A stretch of DNA of 64,000 nt from Paenibacillus fonticola DSM 21315 (GTDB taxonomy: Bacteria > Bacillota > Bacilli > Paenibacillales > Paenibacillaceae): positions 1 through 64,000 of the forward strand of contig NZ_KB907250.1 in NCBI RefSeq assembly GCF_000381905.1, in the 5' to 3' direction. Both the position numbers and the translations under genes were made by a program. The first letter of the stretch is position 1; the number at the start of each line of letters is the position of its first letter. The notes under the pieces were generated by a model that saw only the letters and a program-made list of their open reading frames with translations, did not search any database and was not told the origin of the DNA. Below are positions 39,699 to 49,030 of the stretch, in pieces.

Positions 39699-39968
39699 AT
39701 GAACTGGAATGATATTTTTGAGTTGATTCATCCGGTATTATTCGGAGTCGTTGCGGCCTGCTGGGTCATTGGCTTCGTACTTAAGAAAACGCCAAAGGTT
39801 CCTGACTGGAGCATTATCTATATTGTTACTGTAGTTGCGGTGTTATTGACGGTTTGGCTGCTCGGCTGGGGGCCGGAATCGTTTATTCAAGGCATTCTTA
39901 CCGGGGCTTTTGCAGTATACGGTAATCAGTTTGTGAAGCAGGCGATGAAAGGGGCGGATAGAGAATGA
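39699..39968 (+). CDS. Phage-type holin
   Basis: An 89-residue membrane protein with two to three hydrophobic segments: VLFGVVAACWVIGFVL, then WSIIYIVTVVAVLLTVWLLG and FIQGILTGAFAVYGNQFVKQ. The last two with the GNQFVKQ end are typical of small Firmicute holins (phi29-like and Phage_holin_5_2). GGAAGGAA sets ATG 39699. It overlaps the amidase gene by four bases. It would open the membrane so that the amidase can reach the cell wall and free the particles. Confidence 0.85.
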   Translation: MNWNDIFELIHPVLFGVVAACWVIGFVLKKTPKVPDWSIIYIVTVVAVLLTVWLLGWGPESFIQGILTGAFAVYGNQFVKQAMKGADRE

Positions 39969-40675
39969 GCATCGTTTGGATCGACGCAGGCCACGGAGGC
40001 AAAGACCCGGGGGCGGCCGCAAATGCGGTGAAAGAGAAGGATGTCGTACTTCAAATTTCTCTGGCAATAAAGCAGCGTCTGGAATCGCAATACACCGGGG
40101 TACAAGTACTGCTCTCCCGCAGTTCAGATGTATATTTGACGTTAGCAGAACGTACCACCAAAGCAAATGCAGCTAAAGCAGACATCCTCTTGTCCATTCA
40201 TTGCAATGCCGGAGGGGGTGCGGGAGGCTTCGAATCCTATCGGTATACGGCGTCATCACCTGCTTCTCAATCACTGCAAAACAGCCTGCATTCAGCAATT
40301 ATGACCGCGCTCAAACCTTATGGCGTGAACGATCGTGGACAGAAGACTAAAAACCTGCACATGCTCAGGGAGAGCAAAATGCCTGCGGTTCTAACTGAAA
40401 ACTTGTTTATCGATGTCTTAAATGACGTCAATAAACTAAAGCAGCAGGCCGTAATAGAAGCGATTGTACAGGGTCATGCGGTCGGTATTGCCAAATTTTT
40501 AGGCCTGAAGACAAAAGAGGGAACACAGCAAATGGATCAGCAGAAAGCGCAGTCCTGGAAAGAAGACGGCCGCGAATGGCTTATTGCCAATGCCGGAATC
40601 AGTACGGATTGGCAGGCAACGGATCAGATAGATATCGGAACGCTTGGAACCATCCTTAGCCGGATGCAGAAGTAA
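39965..40675 (+). CDS. N-acetylmuramoyl-L-alanine amidase (endolysin)
   Basis: A 236-residue cell-wall hydrolase. The Amidase_3 zinc domain covers ~1-180: VWIDAGHGGKDPGA (first His), the Glu ligand in VKEKDVVL, the second His in LLSIHCNAG and the catalytic Glu in VLTENLFID. The ~50-residue tail (AQSWKEDGREWLIANAGIST) resembles short S-layer-like or wall-binding modules. It has no signal peptide, so release needs the holin. ATGA overlap with the holin shows coupling. Together they form the lysis cassette of the tail cluster. Confidence 0.93.
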   Translation: MSIVWIDAGHGGKDPGAAANAVKEKDVVLQISLAIKQRLESQYTGVQVLLSRSSDVYLTLAERTTKANAAKADILLSIHCNAGGGAGGFESYRYTASSPASQSLQNSLHSAIMTALKPYGVNDRGQKTKNLHMLRESKMPAVLTENLFIDVLNDVNKLKQQAVIEAIVQGHAVGIAKFLGLKTKEGTQQMDQQKAQSWKEDGREWLIANAGISTDWQATDQIDIGTLGTILSRMQK

Positions 40676-40725
40676 ATTCCCAGGCTGCCTGGGAATTTAC
40701 TTCTGCAAGGCTTTTTGATCTTTTT
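40666..40725 (+). terminator. Strong terminator overlapping the amidase stop
   Basis: Positions 40666-40706 form a perfect 41-base palindrome (20-bp stem around a single T at 40686), followed by TTTTTGATCTTTTTTT. The left arm includes the last codons and stop of the amidase gene. Confidence 0.9.
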
Positions 40726-41036
40726 TTAGGACCGATAGTACTAAAAAGAACATGGGTCACATATCCGCATTCGTTAATGCACCGAGCACAGTAGTCCATA
40801 GGGTGCTGCAATCCGCAGAACACGGCATCCACAGAACACAATAATCCTTAGAACGCCCCTCCTTCCACTATACCATTCACCAAGCATCCCCATGGACCAT
40901 CCACATTGGCCATCCCCCTCAGAAATACTTGTCGTCGTTACAACTCTTCTATAACACTTCTACAAAACTTCTCACAGCAATCGCCTTTGTGACCGGATTT
41001 CTATCTTTTACCAGGCGCTAAATTCCACTTGTATAA
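40726..41036. other. Intergenic gap between lysis cassette and LexA-box genes
   Basis: No reading frame with a ribosome site and no clear RNA structure is seen here. It contains CCATCCACA- and CCGCAGAACAC-like imprecise repeats only. Confidence 0.5.
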
Positions 41037-41057
41037 GAACGTAGGTTCGTATATAAT
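41029..41057 (+). promoter_or_regulatory. LexA (SOS) box within a promoter
   Basis: GAAC-GTAG-GTTC (41037-41048) matches the Firmicute LexA consensus GAACNNNNGTTC. It lies between a weak TTGTAT (-35, 41029) and TATAAT (-10, 41052-41057) with 17-bp spacing, so LexA binding would block the promoter. Confidence 0.8.
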
Positions 41058-41089
41058 ACAAACAAATGTTCTTATCGGAGATGATTCTG

Positions 41090-41305
41090 GTGAAAAAATA
41101 CATTAACCAAGTGGTCGAGATCATTTACATGGACCGCAGCGGCAATATTACACAACGGCTCATCCATATTCATGCCGTCCAGGAGCGGCTCATCCGCGCA
41201 ACGTGCCTACAAACGGGGGCGCCGAGAGCGTTTCGGCATGATCACATTCTTGCGCTGCGGCCAGTGAAACGATCTGTTAGAGGGGGGAAATACTATGCTT
41301 CCTGA
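41090..41305 (+). CDS. Small WYL-like protein under LexA-box control
   Basis: A 71-residue protein from GTG 41090, behind GGAG at 41077-41080. It has VEIIYMDRSGNITQRLIHIH, then CLQTGAPRAFRHDHILALRP, a layout like a minimal WYL domain (beta-rich, with an 'RxFRxDxI' end). Proteins of this type occur in SOS-linked operons of Paenibacillus relatives by my recollection. It overlaps the next gene by 11 bases. Damage-inducible expression is inferred from the LexA box. Confidence 0.65.
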   Translation: MKKYINQVVEIIYMDRSGNITQRLIHIHAVQERLIRATCLQTGAPRAFRHDHILALRPVKRSVRGGKYYAS

Positions 41306-41579
41306 TTTGGAACGCAAGCTGCTGCGGATTATTTATAATTTTTGGACACAGCGGCGCCGGGTGCCTACGATGAAGGAGTTGGAACGGACAACGGGAAGAC
41401 CGCAGCGGGATATCGTGGCAACGCTGCGCATTTTAGAGCAGAATCAATACATCCAGTGGCCGGACAAATCAACTTTGCACAGCATCAGGCTGCTTCATGT
41501 CTCGACGCCTGTTCAGAAGCCGATGGTCAGAGAGCGGCGAGGATTGCGCAGCGACATTGAATATTGGACGGATTATTGA
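41295..41579 (+). CDS. Small LexA-N-like winged-helix DNA-binding protein
   Basis: A 94-residue protein. LLRIIYNFWTQRRRVPTMKE, LERTTGRPQRDIVATLRIL and EQNQYIQW form a winged-helix fold like the N-terminal domain of LexA, without any protease domain. GAGGGGGG precedes the ATG. It overlaps and is coupled to the WYL-like gene, so it is probably also SOS-induced. Its position just after the tail cluster makes it a candidate regulator of that cluster, but this is only proximity. Confidence 0.7.
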   Translation: MLPDLERKLLRIIYNFWTQRRRVPTMKELERTTGRPQRDIVATLRILEQNQYIQWPDKSTLHSIRLLHVSTPVQKPMVRERRGLRSDIEYWTDY

Positions 41580-41664
41580 ATTCATTACATAGCAATGCGA
41601 AGAATACTAGTGTGGGAAAAAACACTTGCCTTTTTACAGAAGCAGCTTTAGAATCTAAGTAGAC

Positions 41665-41721
41665 ACTTGTACGTACAATTGTTCATTAATCTTACAAATA
41701 ATGATATTGTGTGTACAAGTT
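41665..41721 (+). promoter_or_regulatory. Paired AraR operators upstream of araA
   Basis: TTGTACGTACAA (41667-41678) is a perfect palindrome matching the AraR consensus. TTGTGTGTACAA (41707-41718) is a second copy with one deviation. Their centres are 40 bp apart, near four helix turns, which suits cooperative binding and a DNA loop as reported for the B. subtilis araA promoter. Confidence 0.85.
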
Positions 41722-41770
41722 AGTTACCAATCTATTTAAGATACTAATCATTCTGGGAGGCGTTAATACA

Positions 41771-43258
41771 ATGAATTTGAAACCGTATTCATTTTGGTTC
41801 GTAACAGGAAGTCAGCATTTGTATGGTCCGGAGACGTTGGAAGAAGTAGCCGATCATTCCCGCATCATTGCCGAACAGCTGGACAAAGATCCTGTATTTT
41901 CGCATGCGGTTGTATTTAAACCGATCGTCACTACGCCCGATGAAATCTACAACCTGATTATCGCGGCGAACAGCGACCCATCCTGTGCAGGGATCATCAC
42001 CTGGATGCATACGTTCTCACCAGCAAAAATGTGGATTCGCGGCCTGTCCCAATTGCAGAAGCCGCTGCTGCATTTCCATACCCAGTTTAACCGTGATATT
42101 CCATGGGAAACGATCGACATGGATTTTATGAACCTGAATCAGTCTGCGCATGGTGACCGGGAGTATGGTCATATCGGAGCCCGCCTCGGGGTTGCTCGTA
42201 AAGTTGTAGTCGGCTACTGGGAAGACGCAGAAGTTCGCGAAGATATCGCGGGGTGGATGCGGACGGCCGTTTCATTTGCTGAGAGCCGCAGCCTGAAAGT
42301 GGCCCGCTTCGGTGATAATATGCGCGAAGTTGCGGTAACTGAAGGCGACAAAGTGGAAGCCCAGATTAAGCTCGGCTGGTCGGTGAACGGTTATGGCATT
42401 GGCGATCTCGTACAGCTTGTAAATGAAGTCAGCGATGCTGAAGTGAAGGTTCTTCTGGACGAGTATGCCGAGAAATACACGATCACCAAAGAAGGCCTAA
42501 ACGCTGGGCCGATTCGTGATTCCATTGCTTATCAGGCACGTTTGGAAATAGCGATGAAGCGGTTCCTTGAAGCGGGCGGCTTTGGGGCATTCACTACGAC
42601 GTTCGAAGATCTGCATGGTCTCAAGCAGCTTCCAGGTCTGGCTGTACAGCGCCTGATGGAAGCCGGATACGGCTTCGGAGGAGAGGGCGACTGGAAGACG
42701 GCAGCATTGACTCGTGTACTTAAAGTGCTTGCCGACAATAAGAACACCTCGTTCATGGAAGACTACACATACCATTTCGAGCCAGGCAACCATATGATTC
42801 TCGGCGCGCACATGCTTGAAGTATGTCCGACCATTGCGGCTACGAAGCCAACGATTGAAGTTCATCCGCTCGGGATCGGCGGCAAGGAAGATCCGGCTCG
42901 TATCGTCTTCGACGGTCAGGACGGCCCAGCGGTTGCTGCTTCATTGGTAGATCTAGGCCACCGTTTCCGTCTCCTTGTGAACGTTGTGGATGGGGTTAAA
43001 GTAGAACAGCCGATGCCGAAGCTTCCGGTTGCCCGCGTGCTTTGGAAGCCGCAGCCATCGCTTAGAGAATCGGCTGAGGCCTGGATCCTGGCTGGCGGAG
43101 CTCACCATACGGTACTGTCTTACAAAATTACCGCTGAGAATTTGTCCGATTGGGCCGAGATGGCCGGCATTGAGTCTGTCATTATCGACAAGGACACTTC
43201 CTTGCGGCAGTTCAAGAACGAGCTTCGCTGGAGCGATATGGCATACCGCTTGCGTTAA
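41771..43258 (+). CDS. araA: L-arabinose isomerase
   Basis: A 495-residue cytoplasmic enzyme that converts L-arabinose to L-ribulose. The sequence [20 protein letters not shown] is the conserved N-terminus. Manganese and catalytic residues are in [40 protein letters not shown] and the final GAHHT motif. GGGAGGCG before ATG 41771 sets the start; an earlier ATG at 41711 lies inside the second operator. The two AraR boxes upstream show arabinose-dependent derepression. Length is as expected for the family. Confidence 0.97.
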   Translation: MNLKPYSFWFVTGSQHLYGPETLEEVADHSRIIAEQLDKDPVFSHAVVFKPIVTTPDEIYNLIIAANSDPSCAGIITWMHTFSPAKMWIRGLSQLQKPLLHFHTQFNRDIPWETIDMDFMNLNQSAHGDREYGHIGARLGVARKVVVGYWEDAEVREDIAGWMRTAVSFAESRSLKVARFGDNMREVAVTEGDKVEAQIKLGWSVNGYGIGDLVQLVNEVSDAEVKVLLDEYAEKYTITKEGLNAGPIRDSIAYQARLEIAMKRFLEAGGFGAFTTTFEDLHGLKQLPGLAVQRLMEAGYGFGGEGDWKTAALTRVLKVLADNKNTSFMEDYTYHFEPGNHMILGAHMLEVCPTIAATKPTIEVHPLGIGGKEDPARIVFDGQDGPAVAASLVDLGHRFRLLVNVVDGVKVEQPMPKLPVARVLWKPQPSLRESAEAWILAGGAHHTVLSYKITAENLSDWAEMAGIESVIIDKDTSLRQFKNELRWSDMAYRLR

Positions 43259-43516
43259 TGTAAATGCTGCTTTAGGTGTGTCCAAGGAACACTGCTGCTG
43301 GTAACCGAAGTGCTGTCCCAGATAATGGAACATAGAATGGAACATAGCTTCAGGTCATGAAGCGCGTGCAAGTAACCGGAACCACTGCTGCAGACAACCG
43401 GAGGCTGATGGCAGCGTTAATAGGAGTCGAAAGCCGTTGCCGGACACCGTTTCCGCACATTCCCCGGCCTGTGATACAATAGCGGATATAAACAAGAGCA
43501 TTGGCTGAGGTGAAGC

Positions 43517-44632
43517 ATGAATAATCGGCGGATTCCAAAATATTTGCAGCTCAAAAACGAACTGTTGTCATGGTTTGAATCGGGCAAGCTGCAGCCCGGA
43601 CAACAGGTTCCATCGGAGAATGAAATATCCGAACAGTTCGGCATAAGCCGGCAAACGGTGCGCCAGACGTTCGGCGAATTGGAGAAGGAAGGGTGGCTCG
43701 AGCGGATTCAAGGCAAAGGCACCTTCGCCAGAAACCCGCTGCGCCGGGAAGGCGAGCAGGTCAAAACGATCGGGATCATCACGACATATATATCGGATTA
43801 TATTTTTCCGCATATCGTCCGGGGCGCGGAGGCTGAGCTGCGCAGCAAAGGATACCGTCTTCTGCTATCGAGCACGGATAACAATAAAGAGAAAGAGATG
43901 GAAAGCCTGCAGTTGATGACGAGCCAGCCGCTGAGTGGACTTATTATCGAACCGACGAAGAGCGCGGAAGGCAATCCGAATTTAAGCTATTTTCTCTCTC
44001 TACAGGAGAAGGGCATTCCTTACCTGATGATCAATGAGAAATATCGCGAACTCGAATGCCCTTGCCTGAAGCTGGATGACGAGCTTGGCGGATACAAGGC
44101 GGCCCGTCATCTGCTGGAGAAGGGACATAGCTCGATCGTCGGCTTTTTCAAGCGGGATGACCTGCAAGGAGTAAACCGCCTGAAGGGCTTTCTGACTGCG
44201 CACCGAGAGCATGGCATAACCGTATCCCCTTGGCAGGTGGTAACCTACACAACGGAGGAGAAGGGAGAAGTGCCTTATCATCAGGCTGTCCGGCTGCTCC
44301 AGCAGGATGCGGCTGCACGGCCGACCGCCTTCGTATGCTACAACGATCAATTGGCGGTCGTTCTGATGGAAGCTATCCAGCAATGCGGCCTCCGAATTCC
44401 GGAGGACGTGTCGGTGATCGGTTTTGACGACTCGACTCTCGCGCTGGCTTCGGGAACGAAGCTAACCACGCTCACTCACCCGAAGACCGAGCTGGGCGAG
44501 CTGGCTGCCAGACAACTGATCGGAATGATCGAGCAGGGGCAAGTGTTCGGGGATACGATTTTTAAGCCAGAATTAATAGAGCGGGACTCCGTTGAGAAAA
44601 GAGAGTCTATCAATGAGAAGCTGCACATTTAG
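43517..44632 (+). CDS. araR: Arabinose operon repressor AraR
   Basis: A 371-residue repressor with a GntR-type winged helix (~1-70: PKYLQLKNELLSWFESGKLQ, then PSENEISEQFGISRQTVRQT) and a LacI/periplasmic-type effector domain (~80-360: KTIGIITTYISDYIFPHIVR ... VSVIGFDDSTLALAS). This hybrid layout is diagnostic for AraR. It should bind the TTGTACGTACAA sites near araA and araD and release them with L-arabinose. It sits between its target genes. No AraR box is visible before its own gene. Confidence 0.95.
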   Translation: MNNRRIPKYLQLKNELLSWFESGKLQPGQQVPSENEISEQFGISRQTVRQTFGELEKEGWLERIQGKGTFARNPLRREGEQVKTIGIITTYISDYIFPHIVRGAEAELRSKGYRLLLSSTDNNKEKEMESLQLMTSQPLSGLIIEPTKSAEGNPNLSYFLSLQEKGIPYLMINEKYRELECPCLKLDDELGGYKAARHLLEKGHSSIVGFFKRDDLQGVNRLKGFLTAHREHGITVSPWQVVTYTTEEKGEVPYHQAVRLLQQDAAARPTAFVCYNDQLAVVLMEAIQQCGLRIPEDVSVIGFDDSTLALASGTKLTTLTHPKTELGELAARQLIGMIEQGQVFGDTIFKPELIERDSVEKRESINEKLHI

Positions 44633-44769
44633 TGTTCAGGGCTAGAGTCTGAGGTTAAGCAAGCCGGAGACAAGGTTAAGAGCTAACCTAAGGTTGACAA
44701 GAAATAAGCAACCAAGGCTGAGGTTCGAGGTTAAAGTTGCAAATAAGCGTCTGAAGCTAGAGTCCAAGA

Positions 44770-44793
44770 CAAGAGTCCGTCTCCGGACTCTTG
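44770..44793 (+). terminator. Hairpin after araR
   Basis: CAAGAGTCCG (44770-44779), loop TCTC, CGGACTCTTG (44784-44793): a perfect 10-bp stem with no T run. It may weakly end the araR transcript. The 44640-44760 stretch before it contains repeated GAGGTTA/AAGGTTA words and no gene. Confidence 0.5.
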
Positions 44794-44801
44794 GATAAGA
44801 C

Positions 44802-44813
44802 TTGTACGTACAA
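44802..44813 (+). promoter_or_regulatory. Single AraR operator upstream of araD
   Basis: TTGTACGTACAA, a perfect AraR-type palindrome, 44 bases before the araD start. A single site suggests looser repression than at araA. Confidence 0.8.
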
Positions 44814-44856
44814 TGGACATTTAAGATTCAGATTCAGGAGAAAGGAGAGAACGCGA

Positions 44857-45546
44857 ATGTTGGAAGCCCTCAAACAGCAGGTTTGGGAAGCCAATCTGGA
44901 GCTGCCCAAACATGGATTGGTTACATTTACGTGGGGAAACGTCAGCGGAATCGACCGGGACAGCGGATTGTTTGTCATTAAGCCGAGCGGTGTGCCTTAT
45001 GAGGAATTGAAAGCAGAGGATATGGTCGTTGTCGATTTGGAGGGTAACGTCGTGGAAGGCAAGCTCCGTCCTTCTTCGGATACGCCTACCCATATGGTAT
45101 TGTACCGGTCTTTTCCCGAAATCGGCGGTGTTGTGCATACCCATTCCCCTTGGGGAACGAGCTGGGCACAGGCTGGAATGGCGCTGCCGGCCTATGGTAC
45201 GACGCATGCGGACTATTTTTACGGAGAGATTCCTGTAACGAGACCGATGACCCGGGAGGAAATCGAAGGAGCATATGAGCTGGAAACGGGGAACGTGATT
45301 GTGGAGCGTTTCGCCAATATTGACCCAAATCAGGTTCCTGGCGTGCTGGTACACGCTCACGCACCGTTTGTATGGGGCAAAGATGCTCATAATGCGGTTC
45401 ATAATGCGGTTGTCCTGGAAGAGGTGGCGAAAATCGCGGCGCGCATGCTGCAATTAAACCCTAATACGGCTCCTATGAATCAAATGCTGCTGGATCGTCA
45501 TTTTCTGCGTAAGCATGGAGCCAAGGCTTATTACGGTCAAAACTAA
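44857..45546 (+). CDS. araD: L-ribulose-5-phosphate 4-epimerase
   Basis: A 229-residue class II aldolase-fold enzyme making D-xylulose 5-phosphate. [20 protein letters not shown] is the typical N-terminus; zinc ligands are in [14 protein letters not shown] and [19 protein letters not shown] and [10 protein letters not shown] bind the substrate. AAAGGAGAG sets ATG 44857. It is the first gene of araD-araB-araM behind a single AraR operator. Normal length. Confidence 0.96.
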   Translation: MLEALKQQVWEANLELPKHGLVTFTWGNVSGIDRDSGLFVIKPSGVPYEELKAEDMVVVDLEGNVVEGKLRPSSDTPTHMVLYRSFPEIGGVVHTHSPWGTSWAQAGMALPAYGTTHADYFYGEIPVTRPMTREEIEGAYELETGNVIVERFANIDPNQVPGVLVHAHAPFVWGKDAHNAVHNAVVLEEVAKIAARMLQLNPNTAPMNQMLLDRHFLRKHGAKAYYGQN

Positions 45547-45594
45547 TTGATTCACTGTACAGTTCACTGTATTTAAGAACAGGAGGGTTTTCAT

Positions 45595-47265
45595 ATGGCT
45601 AAGAAGTATACCATCGGGGTGGACTATGGGACGCAATCAGGCCGCGCGGTGTTGGTGGATTTATCGAACGGGCATGAGATCGCGGATCATGTGACCCCCT
45701 ATCCTCATCATGTCATTGACGAGCATCTCCCCGGCTCCGGCATTAAACTGGAGCATGACTGGGCGCTTCAACATCCTAACGATTATTTAGAAGTGCTGAA
45801 GAACTCAGTTCCGGCAGTAATAAAGGAATCCGGTATCGATCCGGCTGATGTGATCGGGATTGGAATCGATTTTACCGCCTGTACGATGCTGCCGATCGAT
45901 GAAGCGGGACAACCGCTATGCTTCGATGCCAAGCATATCGATCAGCCGCACAGTTGGGTGAAGCTGTGGAAGCACCATGCCGCTCAACCGGAAGCGGATA
46001 AAATCAACGAGATCGCGGCCAAGCGGGGCGAAGCCTTCCTTCCGCGCTATGGCGGCAAAATCTCCTCCGAATGGATGATTGCAAAAATTTGGCAAATCCT
46101 CGATGAAGCTCCGGAAATTTACGACCGGACGGATATGTTCCTGGAGGCGACGGATTGGGTCATTTCGCAAATGACGGGCAAAATCGTACGCAACAGCTGT
46201 ACAGCCGGCTACAAAGCGATTTGGCATAAGCAGGATGGTTATCCGAGCAAGGAATATTTCAAGGCGCTTGATCCAAGACTTGAAAATCTCACCGAGACAA
46301 AGCTGCGCGGCGAAGTCATTCCGCTAGGCACGAATGCAGGCGGCCTGACCGAGCAAATGGCGCAAATGATCGGACTGAAGCCCGGCATTGCGGTCGCTGT
46401 AGGAAACGTGGACGCTCATGCGGCTGTGCCTGCTGTCGGCGTTGTTACGCCAGGCAAACTTGTGATGGCGATGGGGACCTCGATCTGCCACATGCTGCTG
46501 GGCACAGAAGAGAAGCAGGTTGAAGGAATGTGCGGCGTCGTTGAGGACGGTATCATTCCGGGATTGTACGGTTATGAGGCTGGCCAGTCTGCTGTGGGTG
46601 ATATTTTTGAATGGTATGTGGAAGAGGCGGTTCCCGGCTATGTTAAAGAAGCGGCGGCAGCTGAAGGGCTTGGCGTCCACCAATGGCTGGAAAAAGAAGC
46701 CGCAGCTTATAAACCAGGCCAGACCGGATTGCTTGCGTTGGATTGGTGGAACGGAAACCGCTCCGTTCTTGTTGATACGGATTTGACCGGACTTATTCTA
46801 GGCATGACACTGCTCACGAAACCGCAGGAAATATACCGTGCCTTGCTGGAAGCAACAGCATTTGGAACGCGTAAAATCGTTGATGCTTTCCACAACAATG
46901 GTGTAGCGGTGGACGCGCTCTACGCTTGTGGCGGCCTGCCGCAAAAAAATCGCCTGCTGATGCAGATATACGCTGACGTCACGAACCGCGAAATCTTCGT
47001 AGCCGATTCCAAGCAGACACCGGCTCTAGGTGCGGCGATGTTCGCGGCAGTAGCTGCCGGAGAAGCAGCCGGCGGTTATAACACGATCATCGATGCTGCC
47101 GAGCGTATGGCCCGTGTGAAGGAAGAGACGTTTAAGCCGATTCCGGCCAACGTGGAAGTGTATGAGCGCTTGTACCAAGAGTACAGCAAGCTGCACGATT
47201 ATTTCGGCCGCGGTGAGAATGACGTCATGAAACGGCTTAAGAGCATTAAGAAAGCTACGGAATAA
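45595..47265 (+). CDS. araB: L-ribulokinase
   Basis: A 556-residue FGGY-family kinase that phosphorylates L-ribulose. The N-terminal ATP-site strand is [20 protein letters not shown]. The central region has [15 protein letters not shown] and [20 protein letters not shown]. The C-terminal signature is [27 protein letters not shown] precedes the ATG. It is the second gene of the araDBM operon. Size and motifs are those of AraB and not of xylulokinase. Confidence 0.96.
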   Translation: MAKKYTIGVDYGTQSGRAVLVDLSNGHEIADHVTPYPHHVIDEHLPGSGIKLEHDWALQHPNDYLEVLKNSVPAVIKESGIDPADVIGIGIDFTACTMLPIDEAGQPLCFDAKHIDQPHSWVKLWKHHAAQPEADKINEIAAKRGEAFLPRYGGKISSEWMIAKIWQILDEAPEIYDRTDMFLEATDWVISQMTGKIVRNSCTAGYKAIWHKQDGYPSKEYFKALDPRLENLTETKLRGEVIPLGTNAGGLTEQMAQMIGLKPGIAVAVGNVDAHAAVPAVGVVTPGKLVMAMGTSICHMLLGTEEKQVEGMCGVVEDGIIPGLYGYEAGQSAVGDIFEWYVEEAVPGYVKEAAAAEGLGVHQWLEKEAAAYKPGQTGLLALDWWNGNRSVLVDTDLTGLILGMTLLTKPQEIYRALLEATAFGTRKIVDAFHNNGVAVDALYACGGLPQKNRLLMQIYADVTNREIFVADSKQTPALGAAMFAAVAAGEAAGGYNTIIDAAERMARVKEETFKPIPANVEVYERLYQEYSKLHDYFGRGENDVMKRLKSIKKATE

Positions 47266-47301
47266 TGTCCTTGACTGACTGGACAGGAGGTAGACTGAAG
47301 C

Positions 47302-48432
47302 TTGAATAATTCCCGGGAAATAGACCATTTGGAGAAAATCGTTTTAGAGTTGAACGCCATCAATGAGGTGGCTCCTTTTTTACGGGCACAGGGCTTGCAG
47401 CGCCCCGTTGTCATCGCCGATCAGAATACTTATACGGCGGCAGGACAGGAAGTGATGGAGAGCTTGCAAGAGCAGGGTTTGCAGACGAAGCTTTGTCTGC
47501 TTGACCCGAATGAGACAGGTGATGTCGTAGCGGATGAACAAGCGGTCGTTCAACTGCTGCTTGAAGTAGAGACGGGCATAACGGATGGGCTTATCGCAGT
47601 CGGTTCGGGAACGATTCATGATATCGTCCGCTTTGTGAGCTACAAGACGGGGGTACCGTTTATTTCGGTACCTACGGCTCCCTCTGTTGACGGATTTACA
47701 TCGGCAGGAGCACCGTTGATTATTCGCGGCGTTAAGAAGACGGTCGTCGCTGTGCCGCCGATGGCTATTTTTGCCGATCTGCGCGTCCTGATGCAGGCGC
47801 CGCAGCCTTTAGTGGCAGCGGGCTTTGGCGATATGCTTGGCAAATATACCTCCCTGTTCGATTGGAAAATATCCCATCTTACAGGCGGGGAGCCCTACAG
47901 CGAGCAGGCGGCGCTGATCACCGAGCAAGCGCTCAATTCCTGCGTGCAGCATGCGGCCGAGATTGGAGAGCGTACGGAGGAAGGCGTTCGCATCCTGATG
48001 ACTGCCTTGATTGAATCGGGCATTGCGATGCTGTTGTTCGGGCAATCCCATCCGGCTTCTGGGGCAGAGCATCACTTGTCCCATTATTGGGAAATGGAAT
48101 ATTTGCGCCGTGGCAACCGGGCTTTACTGCACGGAGCCAAAGTGGGCGTGGCCTGCGCAGAAATTTCCCGATTATACCATGCAGCGGTGGAGGAAGGTCT
48201 TTTCCCGGGACAGCAGCCTGAAGCGCTGCGCAAGTACGGCGACCAGATTCGGGAATGGATAGCTGATGTTCCCACCGCTGCCCAAATTCAAGAACTGCTC
48301 GTTTTAACAGGCGGTCCCTCCACGCGCGAGGAACTTGGCATTGATGAAGATTTATTTGCAGAGAGCCTGCGTGAAGCGCATCTCGTAAGGTACAATCGGC
48401 ATACCTTGCTGCGGGCGCTGAATGAGGCATAA
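47302..48432 (+). CDS. araM: Glycerol-1-phosphate dehydrogenase AraM/EgsA
   Basis: A 376-residue NAD(P)-dependent dehydrogenase of the AraM/EgsA group, which makes sn-glycerol-1-phosphate from dihydroxyacetone phosphate. The nucleotide site is in AVGSGTIHDIVRFVSYKTGV, followed by FISVPTAPSVDGFTSAGAPL. Metal ligands include D in GFGDMLGKYTSLFDW and histidines in SGAEHHLSHYWEME and ALLHGAKVGVA. The start is TTG 47302 behind ACAGGAGG. It closes the araDB-M group as in Bacillus; its tie to arabinose use is by operon only. Confidence 0.9.
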   Translation: MNNSREIDHLEKIVLELNAINEVAPFLRAQGLQRPVVIADQNTYTAAGQEVMESLQEQGLQTKLCLLDPNETGDVVADEQAVVQLLLEVETGITDGLIAVGSGTIHDIVRFVSYKTGVPFISVPTAPSVDGFTSAGAPLIIRGVKKTVVAVPPMAIFADLRVLMQAPQPLVAAGFGDMLGKYTSLFDWKISHLTGGEPYSEQAALITEQALNSCVQHAAEIGERTEEGVRILMTALIESGIAMLLFGQSHPASGAEHHLSHYWEMEYLRRGNRALLHGAKVGVACAEISRLYHAAVEEGLFPGQQPEALRKYGDQIREWIADVPTAAQIQELLVLTGGPSTREELGIDEDLFAESLREAHLVRYNRHTLLRALNEA

Positions 48433-49030
48433 TATCCCAACATAACCGAACCAGACGATAATAAATAAGGTTCTCAAGTATAGGAGTCTGCTCACTTTTT
48501 TGATATTTAGCGAATCACTCTGTTTAAACTTGCCTATGATGTGATCTGATACGGAGTCATGATGAAATTCTCTGTCGAATGTTGTCTTGTCAACCTCATT
48601 CTAAACGAGAATTGTTAATCATGGCTCCTTTTTCTATTTTATTATTATTCTATTTAATCTATTTTTATACAAATATGTGGTACTTCTTACCAGAGTTCTT
48701 TATTGAGTAAAGTAATGACAAAGTGCCCTAAACACCGTCATTCCCGGCTTACTCTGCCCTTGGAATCAAGCTCTGGCTGCCCTTTAAACCAAGCAAAACA
48801 GGACACTGACAGCGAGGAAACCCTGTACTGATGCTTTACTTGTGAATATTTGGATTTTCGTATCCCTTGTAAAGAACCTTTCCACTGGCGATGTTCTTCG
48901 TACAGTTCGAGAAAACTTATTATTTAGCTGCATAAAGAGACGGTGTTGTTTATAGAACTGTGTACAATCTTGGGAAAATGGATTATTATACATGTCGAAA
49001 AACATGTCAAATTTTCTGGAGGAACAATGC
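48433..49030. other. Intergenic gap, AT-rich
   Basis: About 600 bases between araM and the sensor kinase. No gene with a ribosome site was found. The stretch 48625-48680 is almost pure A/T and may be a promoter upstream element. No AraR box is seen, which argues that the next cluster is controlled independently. Confidence 0.5.
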
